Of a stretch of DNA of 64,000 bases, positions 54,761 to 64,000 are shown one piece after another. The stretch lies in the NCBI GenBank assembly GCA_001414485.1, contig LLEY01000228.1, positions 1 through 64,000 of the forward strand, written 5' to 3'. Made by a program: the position numbers and the translations under genes. This stretch comes from Calycina herbarum (taxonomy: Eukaryota > Ascomycota > Leotiomycetes > Helotiales > Pezizellaceae). Numbering within the stretch: the first letter of the stretch is position 1; every line of letters begins with the position of its first letter. Under the pieces are notes generated by a model, which was not told the DNA's origin, did no database searches, and saw only the letters and a program-made list of their open reading frames with translations.

Positions 54761-57700
54761 CTTTAAGCACCTACTTAGAAGTTTAGTTGCTATAGCCCTA
54801 GCAACTCCCGCCGTAGTAGCTAGCTTAAATACTAGTCGAGTTAACGTTGTAGGAATATCTAGAAGTATAATCGGAAGAACACCTGCTAGTATATAGTTAA
54901 CTAAGAACGACGATAATGTTAGTATACTAGACACCCTCGAGCCTTATAAGGTTAAAGTACTTAAGTCTATTAAAGTTAAGATATTAGATATATATTATAG
55001 GAAGTGAAAGGAACTCGACTTATTCCTTCTTTAAATAGACATCTACTTTAACTTTAATTCTAATAAGTTTAAAGGTAATTATAACTTACGAACTATCTTT
55101 GCTATCTCCTACCTTAGGAGATTAGTACTAGAATAGGCTTAGCTATACTTAGAAGACTTCTTTAAAAATAAGGATAAAGATAGAAAGATAGAATTAACTA
55201 AGATTATATTTAAATCTTAAAGAGGATTTAAGACAACTATTAGAAAAGTCTTTAGAGACTTCGATATAATTCAAATAGCTATATATAAGCTTTTAGAATT
55301 ATACTAGACTAGATTAGTAATAGATTATACTAATAAATTTTAATATTATAGAATAAAGTTAGGATAAGATACTATCGCTCTTATAGAACTCTTTTATAAA
55401 GGATTAAAGATATATATCTATAAAGAAATAGCTAAGTAGAATATATAATTCTTAACTATTATAGATATAATTAAGAAAGTCGTCTAGCTAGATAACCGCT
55501 TATATAAATTTAGAAAGAGTAACCCTAAGCATAGGGAAAAGAGTAAAAGGTTAGGAAAGTAGAAACACTCTTATACTAATAAACATAGTAAGGAGGTAAA
55601 CGCTATATAGAAGAAAACCTTTCTAAAGAAAGGAGGACTTTCCTAGAAAGAGTAAAATCGTTAATATAAGTAGAACTTATATTATAATTATAGCTAACTA
55701 GGCTATAAAGTAAATAAGTATAGTAAGAAGAAAGACTCTAAGGAAAAGAAATAAATTAATACTACTATTTAATAACAAGTAGCTTTAACTAATCATATTA
55801 AACTTATAGATAAGAAGCTTAAAGTATAAAGATATAGAACCTAGATTAAAAATAATAAAGGAATTAGTAGAGTATAAGATACTAATAATAATAAGGATCT
55901 ACTCCTTAAAGAATATTATAATATATAATTAGTAATAAAATCTAAGCAACCTCTTTAAGTAGAATACAAATCACTACTATTAACTAGTTCTTTAAAGATA
56001 TCGGATTCATCTTCTAGTTTAAAAGGAGAAATAAAGAATAAAGACCTAGAAGTTAAAGAAACTTAAGCTTTCTTTAAAACCTTTAAATAAGGAAATTAAT
56101 AAGTATATATTAATAATTAAAAGCTAGACTTCTAGAGTCCTTATATAATATAAGAAGTTAACCTAACTATCTTAATAACGTATATAGTTATAAGTAATAA
56201 CCCTAAAACGATAACTCTAGTTAGCCTAATTACTAGACAGAAAACTATTAAAGAAAAGAAACTAGAATAAAAACATTAACTAATTAAAAAACCAGCTAAG
56301 AAACCTACTTACTCTAAAGTAAGAGATATATAGAGAATATACGATATTTTAGGTAAGACTAGTATATAGACATAGTAAGTTCTAATAGGATTTATAAGAT
56401 AAATTAAAACCCCTTTTCTTAAGACACTACTTAAAGATATTATACTAAAGGAATTTAAGTAATATATTATAGTTACGTTAATTAGAAATAATAGATTAGT
56501 ATTAAGAAAATATAACTTATAATAACTATTTAGTATATTATTCTAGGAGTAAAGGGAATTTAATATAACTAGATAGGCTAAGATAGAACTAGAAGAAATA
56601 TACTATCTATTAGTAGGAGAACTATAGTTTATAGAAACAGTTTAGGAAATAATAATATAATAGATATAATATAAACTAAGTCTAACTTTAGACTAGTTAT
56701 TATAAAAGCGATTTAAAGGAATATTACTAGAGCCTACTAGAATAGTAGAATATTATTAAATATATAAAGTAGTATTATTAGATAAAGAAGGAGTAGAATT
56801 CTTTCTTTAGTCCTAGATTAAGGCTATTAAGGAAAAGAATTTAAGAGACTATATATTTAAGGTTTACTATATAAAACTAGAGATAAGTATACTAGAGGTT
56901 ACTTTAGATTATCTATATATAAGAGAACTATAGTTTATAGAAGCTATTTTAGAAACTAGTTATAAATAGATCTAATATAACTATAAGTAAATACTAAAAC
57001 AATTTATAAGGGAAATTCTTAAAACTATAGAAATCGTAGAATATAGATTAGTATATAAGGTAGTATATACTAATAAGAAAAGAGTAAGATTCTTTCTATA
57101 GTATAAGGATAAGGAAAGAAAAAATTATAATTAAGAAAATTAATCTTTTAAAGTCTAATATATTAAAGCAAAGTTAGACACTACTTTAGAAGAAAGATAG
57201 TTAGTAATAACTATAGAAGTAAAAGAGAAGAAGTTATAAGTTATAATAGACTTAGGAGTAATAGATAACTTTATTTCCCTAATAACTTAAGAGAAGCTAA
57301 ACGTCCTAATTAAGGAAATAAGACTATATCGACTAGGAGTAGTTAATAGAATAGACGTTATATACTAAAACGGGATTATTAATTAGTAAACTATTCTAAT
57401 AAGAATTAATATTAAAGGATACTATTTAAATATATAATTTAATATTATTAAAATAGGAAGTAAGGAAGTAATACTTAGTATACTATAGATTTAGGAATAT
57501 AATCTAGAAATCGACTAGAAAGATAGGAAAATAACTTTTAGTTAATATAAATATAAGAGATCGTGTTTATAACTTTAAGACTAGAATAAGGTTAGCGCTA
57601 CCTCTTCTAAAGTACTAGAACACCTTACCTAGAGTCCTCTATAGGTTAGTAAGAAAGCTAATAATAAAATACCTATATAGTATAGAGAATTTAAGGCTTT

Positions 57701-60539
57701 GTTTAAAAACCTAGAAGACTTATAAGCCTTACTAGAACATTACTTATAAGATTATAAGATTAAATTAAAAGAGGGTTATTACCTCTTAAAGTAGAAGCTT
57801 CGGTTATATAACTAGAAAAGCCTATAGAGAATAGAAAGTTATATAAAGGAAGGTATTAAGAAGAGATATATTAGAAGATCTAAGTTACTAATTACTTTAA
57901 ATATACTTATTATTAAGAAGAAAGATAACCTAGATAGAAGAGTATATATTAATTATTAAGAAATAAATTATACTATAGTTAAGGACGCTTATCTGCTACT
58001 ACTTAGCTAATACTTATAGGATAAGTTAAGCAAGGTAGTATAATTTATAAAATTAGATTAATAAAATACTTATAAACTTATATAAATAAAAGTTAGAAAC
58101 GAATAAAAGATAGTATTTACCTTACTATTAGGCCTCTATAAATATATAGTTATACTATTTAGACTTTATAATATACTAGCTATATATTAAAGATAAAATA
58201 ATAATATTTTAGGAGATCTTTTAAAAGTAATAGTAATTTATTACTTAGATAATATCTTAATCTTCTTAGAAAAAGAAGAAGAATATAAAGGATATATTAA
58301 AGAAGTTTTATAATAACTTATAAAAGTAAACTCTTAGTTAAAACTCTTAAAATACGAGTTTAAAGTAACTTAGACACTTTTTCTAAGATAGGTATTTAGC
58401 CTAGGAAAAATAGAAATAGATCTAGTAAAGATTTAAAACATCTTAAACTAGAAATTACTAGAGAATATAAAAGATATATAGTCCTTCCTTAGATTTATAA
58501 ACTTTTATTATTTATTTATATAAGACTATATAAAGATTACTAAACTAATATTAGTACTAGTTAAGAAAGCTACTAAGTTTATATAAAATAAATAGGTAAA
58601 GAATACTTTTTAAAAAATTAAAGTAAAGTTTATAGAAAAACTTATTCTATATAATTTTAATATAAATAAACCTAGTATAATTAAAATAGACGCCTTAGAT
58701 ATAGTAGTAGATATGATTTACTTATAACTAAATAATAAGAGAAAACTTATACCTATTATATATTATTTAAAAATATTTAACCTAGTATAATAAAACTATA
58801 ATATCTTTAATAAGGAACTACTTACTATAGTATTAGCTTTAGAATACTAGAGAATTTATTTATAGCTAGTAAAATACCTAGTTATAGTTTTATTTAACTA
58901 TAAGAACCTTAAGACGTTTATAATAACTAAGGAACTTATAATAAGACGATTAGCTAAATAGTTAGAGATATTAGGAAGATTTAATATTATTATTTAATAT
59001 ATAAAAGGAACGTTAAATACTTAAGCTAATACTCTTAACTAGAAACTTAGATATAAGAGAAATAAGAAGTATAAGAAGATTATAATCTTAAAAACTCTTA
59101 AGAATAAAGACTTAGTATTTACTATATATAAGATAGTAGTAATAAACGACATCTAGATAAATAAAATTTAGAAAATATATAAAGGTTATAACTAGTATAT
59201 GAAAGGGAAATTATAGGTTCCTAGCTCGTACGCTAAGGAATTTATATAGGAATACTATACTATGCTTACTTATAGATACTAAGGAATTTATAGAACCCTC
59301 TAGAGGATAAGATAATACTACTATATTAATCAGTTATCTACAATAGTTAAGGAAGTAATAGTAGAATATAATACCTATACTAGGAATAAAGCTTCTTGTT
59401 ATACTCCTTATAGATAGATAAACACTACTCTAATACTATAGATACCTTAGAAATCAATATCTATAGATTTTATTATTAAACTATTAAAATCTAAAGACCT
59501 AATAATAAGAGTTAAATATAATATAATCCTAGTTATTATAAAATAACTTACGAAGTATATAATTCTTATAGTATATATAAAGTTAAGTATAGCTAAGGAA
59601 TTAGTATTTATATTCCTTAAAGAAGTAGTCTTAAGATATAGACTACTAGAAGAGATACTCTTAGATAGAGACAAGCTCTTTACCTTAAAATTTTAGATCG
59701 CTCTTATAAAACGATTAGGTATAAAAAGAAAGCTCTCTATAGCTTTCTACTCTTAAATAAATAGAGGAAATAAATAGATAAATTAAGTAGTTAAAACATA
59801 CCTTTATTATTATATAAACTACTAGTAAGACAACTAGGTAGAACTACTACCCTTAGTATAGTTTACTTATAATAGTTTAGTAATAGAAATAATACTTATT
59901 ATACTATTTTATACTAATTTTAGGTATAAATTAATAGCGTATTAAGAACTACTATCTATAACTATTAATAACTAACTTACTTATATTTAGGTCTTAAAAA
60001 TCAAGAGTCTATATAAGGAACTTATAAAAGACCTATAATTTATAATAGAAAGAAATATATACTACTATAATAAACGACATAGTTAAAAGCTAATACTAAA
60101 AGAGGGAGATAAAGTCTACTTAGTATAAAAGAATATTAATATAAAAAGACTAAGTAATAAACTAGATTATAAAAAACTTAGACTATTTAAAATCAAATAT
60201 ATTAAAAGACTTTTAAATTATAAATTAGTACTACTAAAGATAATAAACATCTACCTAGTATTCTATATATCCCTACTTAAACTAGCACTACTAGGAGCAC
60301 CACCAGCCCCACTTATAGAAATTTAACTAATAAACCTAAACACTAAGTATAAAGTTAAGAAGATTCTTAACTATAAACTTATTAGAGGATAGGTTAAGTA
60401 TTTAATAAAATAGTTAGATTATCTATAATTAGAAAACACTTAGAAACCTAAGAAAAACATTAGCTAGTACTTAGAGGAACTTTAAAAGTTCTACTATCGA
60501 AACCTAAGTCTACCTATATCGTATAGTTAGTAGGAAAGG

Positions 60540-61030
60540 ACTTAAGAAAGGCTAGGTCGAGGCCTAGAGTAAGGGTAGGATCGGAAACGTCGGGCGTAGG
60601 AAGGGCAGCTAGCCTAATAGCCTCTTCTTTCATCTACTTCTTTTCTTCCTTCTTCTCCTTTTCTTTTCTTTCTAATTCTTTAGTAGCATCTAGCTCCTTA
60701 AGAGAGTTAAGACCAGCTACTATTATTCTCTACTTCTAGGCGTAAAGCAGCTTCTTCTGCTTATTAACCTAGAGGACTTTCGCTATAGCCTTATCGGCCT
60801 CGTCCTTTAGTCGTTAGATCTACGTATCTATAGACTTCTAATCTCGAATAATTAGTATATAGTTTACCTTATAAACGTTATAAGTCTTACTATTCTTTAT
60901 ATAACAACTATAGCAATTTAGATTTTTATCTTAAGAGGCGATATATTTATTTATAAAACTAGCTTTTAAATATCAGGTATAAGGTACTATTTTTATTCTA
61001 GATAAGTTAATTTCTTTTCTAAGAGTAATA
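60540..61030 (-). pseudogene. Minus-strand accessory ORF of E5
   Basis: Homologous to the E1 accessory frame: NSLKELDATKELERKEKEKK and LAALPTPDVSDPTLTLGLDL are clear at 60540-60725. The upstream part has stops and a CYSCYIKNSK-like cysteine segment near 60890-60920. Compared with E1, the N-terminal half is more divergent than the coiled-coil half. Confidence 0.5.
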
Positions 61031-61154
61031 TACTTAGTACGTTTTACTAAACAATCGAGTAGTATAGTAAAAGAGAAGAAGGCTATTAGCCTTCTAACGA
61101 TATTTCTTAAGTTATACTTAAGTATAAGGACACGCTAAGCTAAGAAGAGAATAG

Positions 61155-61587
61155 TATTACAAATCACGTATATATATAATAAGTAAAGACTAGGCAGCGT
61201 TCTAACAGGTTAAGCACTATCGGAATACTCTTATAGTAGTTAGGGATCGGTTAGGTTAGCTAAGCGATCTAAGGATTTTATTATAATAATCACGTAACGA
61301 AAGGGACCGCTAGATCGCTAGGCGAACCAGCTCGTTAGATCGCCAGCTCGACGAGCGAGTTAGCTACCTAGAGGAAACGGAGGTTCTATATATACTAGCA
61401 CGTCTACTATCTAGATAGGAGCTTCGTACTTAACTTTAGTTATTAATCTTATTATCTTATTTAACATCTTTAATATAAGTAACGAGTTCACTTCTAAGTA
61501 AACAACCCGGCGTATCTATACTTCTTACCTACATACCAACCTTCGAGACTTAGTTATCTTTGTTTAGTTCGTTTAAGTTTCGTTATA
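61155..61587 (+). repeat. E5 3' LTR (433 bp)
   Basis: Begins TATTACAAATCACG after the polypurine tract; ends GTTTCGTTATA before TTCTA. Confidence 0.92.
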
Positions 61588-62752
61588 TTCTAAGTAAATA
61601 ACCCGGCGTATCTATACTTCTTATCTATATACTAACCTTCGAGACTTAGTTATCTTTGTTTAGTTCGTTTGAGTTTCGTTATAATAGACCGAATCCACTG
61701 TTATAGGTCGCCTTAGTAGTCTATATAGACATTCTTAAATAAAATAACTAGTAGCTCTATAGCGAAGACAGCGACTAGTATAAGCATAGTTACTTTATTC
61801 TTTCTAAGATACCTATTTAGTACGCTTAGTACTAGTTATTAAGACTTTAGTAGGTGCTGGTTCCTAATCTATACTCTCTATAGATACCTTATAAGTAACT
61901 TTTAGTCTATTAGCGATATTACCGCTTATTACCTACTATATAGTATCTGTCGAGCGTTTCTAAGAGGTCCGTAGTATTTCTAGAAGAGTCTAGGCCCTAG
62001 ATCTTAATATTCGAGCTTTATAAGCTCTTAAGCAGTTGTCCGTTTCTTTAATAATAGAGTAGTAAGACTCGAAGTTAGATTAAGAAGGAACTATAATCAT
62101 TGCCTTAACTAACTTATTACTAAGGATTCAGTTAAGAGACACCTTCTTTATATCGTCTAGCTAAGATCCTTCTTTAGACTCTATAAGTAGGGCTTGCTAT
62201 TCTATAAAGACTTCTAAGAATAGTCTTAAGCCTTAGTAGAAGAATTCTAGCTTTCGTTATACTCTTTCCTTAGCTTATAAGTCTTTAAATATAAACTCTA
62301 CTCGATCTAAGAAATCACTACTATTAGCTAGCTCTAGCTTACTCTGTTCCTATACCTATACTTCTATTCTATAGAGCGCCTTACCTTATAAGGATCTGTT
62401 AAGTACCTAAAACTTAATATATTTAGTATATCTATAGTAGTCGACTTTGATTTTAGCTTATGCTTATTATAACTAAGCTTCTAGCTTATCCGAGTCTCTA
62501 TAGAATTCTAGTAGCGGAGGAAGAGATTTCCTAGGTTTATTATTATTATAGACTATTTATAAGTAAGCTTCCTTATCCTTCTTTTACTTATTTATAATCT
62601 ATAGACGATCGTTCTCTTAAGTAGATATTAACTAATTCTACTACTCTTAAATATACTATAGAAACTAGGTAAGTAGCTGATTTGATATACCGCCTTCTTA
62701 TAGTTCTTCTATTATCTATAAGTTTTATAAATACTATAAAATAGCTTATAAG

Positions 62753-62955
62753 TTCTAGTATTACTATAAAGGCCCGATATATTCTAGTATTACTAAAATA
62801 GCCTAATATGTTCTAGTATTACTATAAAGGCCTAATATATTCTAGTATTACTAAAATAGTCTAATATATTCTAATATTACTATAAAAGCCTGTTATATTC
62901 TAGTATTACTAAAATAGCCTAATATATTCTAGTATTACTATAAAAGCCTATTATT
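62753..62955. repeat. 29-bp tandem repeat, 7 copies, in the E3 leader
   Basis: TTCTAGTATTACTA-type units start at 62753, 62782, 62811, 62840, 62869, 62898 and 62927, exactly 29 bases apart, alternating between two variants (TATAAAGGCC and AAAATAGCC). They lie between the E3 5' LTR and its gag, a place where fungal retroelements often carry short tandem repeats. Confidence 0.9.
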
Positions 62956-62971
62956 TTTAAATCGAATCTAA

Positions 62972-63213
62972 TATTAGAGCTTATAGTAAGTACTAATAAA
63001 TTAAACTATAGAGGCTATCTATATATAAGAAGATTCGATTATCCTTTCTAAGCTAGAGTCCTTACTAACTTATATACTTAGTTAGCTCTTTCTAAAGAGT
63101 TCTACTAAGGGTACTCTCGAAGGTTCTATTACGTCTATGCGTTGCTAAGCGAGGTTACGTGAATACGTCGCTAGAGTACTCCGAGACTTATTCCACGGGT
63201 ATAACTCTTAATA
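62972..63213 (-). repeat. E3 5' LTR (242 bp)
   Basis: Starts TATTAGAGCTTATAG and ends GTATAACTCTTAATA before ATAAG. Intact copy used to calibrate the other E3-family LTRs. Confidence 0.92.
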
Positions 63214-63218
63214 ATAAG

Positions 63219-63539
63219 ATTAATAACTAAAGTTAAGTATAAAGCTTCTATCTAATAGCAGACGTATTAGTCTTATATAGAATCTTCGTTTATATTAGAG
63301 TCCTACTTAGTAGAAGTCTCGAAGATAGAGTCCGACTCTATTTCCAGAGCTTCTTAAAACTAGACTCTATTACCTAACTGCTCCTAACTGAGTTACGTGA
63401 TATAACTGTAATAAGATCACAGGATTATATATCCTACTATATCTAATCCTTTCTTCTTTCTAGGGTTATAATAGTACTCGTTCTATTAGAGCGCTGCCTA
63501 GACTTTACTTTATCACGTACTAGTATATAATTCGTAATA
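63219..63539 (-). repeat. E2 5' LTR, right part
   Basis: Continues the LTR after the second ATAAG (63214-63218). It ends TTCGTAATA, matching TTTGTAACA of the intact copy, followed by TATAT. Confidence 0.9.
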
Positions 63540-63544
63540 TATAT

Positions 63545-64000
63545 CTTAGTAACTATAAGCTTTATAATATATATTATAATTACCGTACTTGATAAGTAAG
63601 CGGTCTAGACAAGTACACGGTCTAGCACCTCTACTAAAATAGCACTTATTATTTTATTAAAAACCAACTATATTAAATATTAACTTTCTAATTAGTTTAA
63701 TTAATTTATTAGCGCTCTAGATATATACGAGCGATGTGTTCTAATAATCTATATATACTATATATCTATAGTATACGATTCGATACGCTAATCTCAGGTT
63801 ACTAAACTACTTAGCTTCCTACTTCTACCTTAGTTCTTAACTAGGTTTAAGTCTTCTAAACCTCTATAGTACTTAAAGCCTCTCTTTTACCTACGTACGA
63901 CTTCTTTTTTTATCTCTTCTTCTATACTTTCTCGTTTACAGCTCGTAATCTCTAATTCTCAGCTATAAGAATTATTACACTATATATAGCTATTTAACAG
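63545..64000. other. AT-rich flank, possible further transposon terminus
   Basis: Beyond the stack the sequence stays AT-rich. At 63582-63625 ACCGTACTTG is followed by two (G/A)CGGTCTAG motifs around ACAAGTA, a layout like a transposon terminal repeat. Nothing coding could be read before the window ends. Confidence 0.35.

Larger units (their letters stand above)
54328..61587 (+). mobile_element. E5: full-length chromovirus of the E1 family
   Basis: 7260 bp; LTRs of 433 bp each; TSD TTCTA (54323-54327, 61588-61592). Same domain order as E1: gag from about 54790, reverse transcriptase YLDN at about 58235, RNase H near 58810, integrase near 59250-59700, chromodomain near 60330-60480, minus-strand accessory ORF, polypurine tract AAGAAGAGAATAG (61142-61154). 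Even more TAA/TAG codons than E1. The initiator ATG seen in E1 is ATA here (54792-54794). Dead. Confidence 0.93.
53980..61683 (+). repeat. Solo LTR of the E1 family in E3, split by E5
   Basis: Parts 53980-54327 and 61593-61683 total 439 bases, from TGTTACGAATCACGTG to GTTTCGTTATA. The duplication ATAGA (53975-53979, 61684-61688) flanks the pair, so it is a solo LTR. It contains three tandem TAAGTCGCC units (about 54132-54158), not seen in the other LTRs. Confidence 0.9.
47876..63213 (-). mobile_element. E3: second chromovirus family, minus strand, inserted in the E2 LTR
   Basis: LTRs of 242 bp (TGTCA...TGACA ends on both strands, RIP-altered) and the 5-bp duplication ATAAG (47871-47875, 63214-63218). 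With guests removed the internal part is about 5.0 kb, total about 5.5 kb, normal for a chromovirus. On the minus strand: reverse transcriptase with LVYIDDVLVF at about 50,805-50,835, integrase C-terminal region near 48,760 (RASKKLDTRS), then a chromodomain near 48,430-48,560 (EYKVK.IGY, EPTTKLEN). A polypurine tract (AGCAGGAAGAGAGG) lies beside the left LTR at about 48,367-48,385. The family is distinct from E1/E2/E5: it keeps the YIDD active site and has different LTRs. Gag-side sequence is 53622-53979 plus 61689-62750. All frames carry stops. Confidence 0.9.
34232..63539 (-). mobile_element. E2: outermost Ty3/gypsy chromovirus, minus strand, hosting all other insertions
   Basis: E2 pieces are 34232-34707, 41983-47875 and 63219-63539. 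Without its guests the element is about 6.7 kb: two 461-bp LTRs and about 5.77 kb inside. Its polypurine tract (AAGAAGGGGATAG on the minus strand) sits at 34693-34706. Reading the minus strand, gag begins near 47700, the zinc knuckle lies near 46800, reverse transcriptase near 44700 (YLDN, from the usual LDD) and integrase around 43.3-43.9 kb; the 3' end reaches 41983. All frames carry many TAA/TAG codons. Internal length is about 630 bp shorter than in its relatives E1 and E5, corresponding to the accessory minus-ORF segment they carry. Confidence 0.9.

Noticed and set aside
54746..54934. 62-aa minus-strand frame at the start of E5 gag
   Set aside because: Antisense of the gag start, with no ATG-linked features and not open in E1.
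1..64000. CRISPR arrays, bacterial operons, rRNA genes
   Set aside because: The DNA is clearly eukaryotic; the direct repeats seen are transposon LTRs, TPR-coding units or minisatellites.

Overview
The window is nuclear DNA of a filamentous ascomycete (Pezizomycotina). The evidence is short introns of about 48-60 nt with GTATGT/GTAAGT-type donors and CTAAC/CTGA-like branch sites, a secreted proteinase-K-type protease, fungal TPR-CHAT, BTB and WLM proteins, and repeats full of TAA/TAG codons where Gln or Trp is expected, which is the mark of repeat-induced point mutation (RIP). A Leotiomycete is my guess from overall style only. No rRNA, no convincing tRNA and no CRISPR array were seen.

Layout. 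1-335: RIP-damaged right end of a pogo/Fot1-type DNA transposon. 336-8.8 kb: gene-poor, with two decayed genes (an acidic protein with one in-frame TGA; a secreted Ser/Thr-rich single-pass membrane protein with a frameshift and a TAG) and one doubtful spliced remnant. 8.95-10.25 kb: intact three-exon secreted S8 subtilisin. 11.06-23.13 kb: a head-to-tail array of six paralogous BTB/POZ genes plus a truncated seventh exon; all full copies end in the same acidic signature (LCAD..D.DLPW.....DW-stop), and copy 2 has lost the middle of its BTB domain. 23.5-24.3 kb (minus): six-exon calmodulin-like gene. 24.9-26.3 kb: WLM-domain metalloprotease of the Wss1/SPRTN type. 28.1-29.1 kb: secreted beta-propeller (SMP-30-like) protein. 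30.3-33.55 kb: a TPR-CHAT protease gene with two in-frame stops, divergent from a frameshifted gene that I tentatively propose is a gasdermin-like partner.

34.23-63.54 kb is one nested retrotransposon stack. A minus-strand Ty3/gypsy chromovirus (E2; LTR 461 bp) was hit by a plus-strand relative (E1; TSD CTTAG) and, inside its 5' LTR, by a second minus-strand chromovirus family (E3; LTR 242 bp; TSD ATAAG). E3 in turn holds a solo LTR of its own family (TSD TTATT), a 1.86-kb pogo/Fot1 transposon (TSD TA) and a solo LTR of the E1 family (TSD ATAGA). The last is itself split by a third full E1-type element (E5; TSD TTCTA). Rejoined LTR halves match their partners in length to the base (461 and 242), which supports the model strongly. 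No element keeps an intact coding frame. E1 and E5 carry a minus-strand accessory ORF between the pol end and the 3' LTR that E2 appears to lack.

The two most interesting systems are the expanding and decaying BTB array, with a shared C-terminal signature, variable introns and a conserved upstream block in three copies, and the relic CHAT-protease/candidate-effector pair, whose divergent arrangement resembles protease-gasdermin cell-death modules. The second assignment is an inference and needs structure-based comparison.
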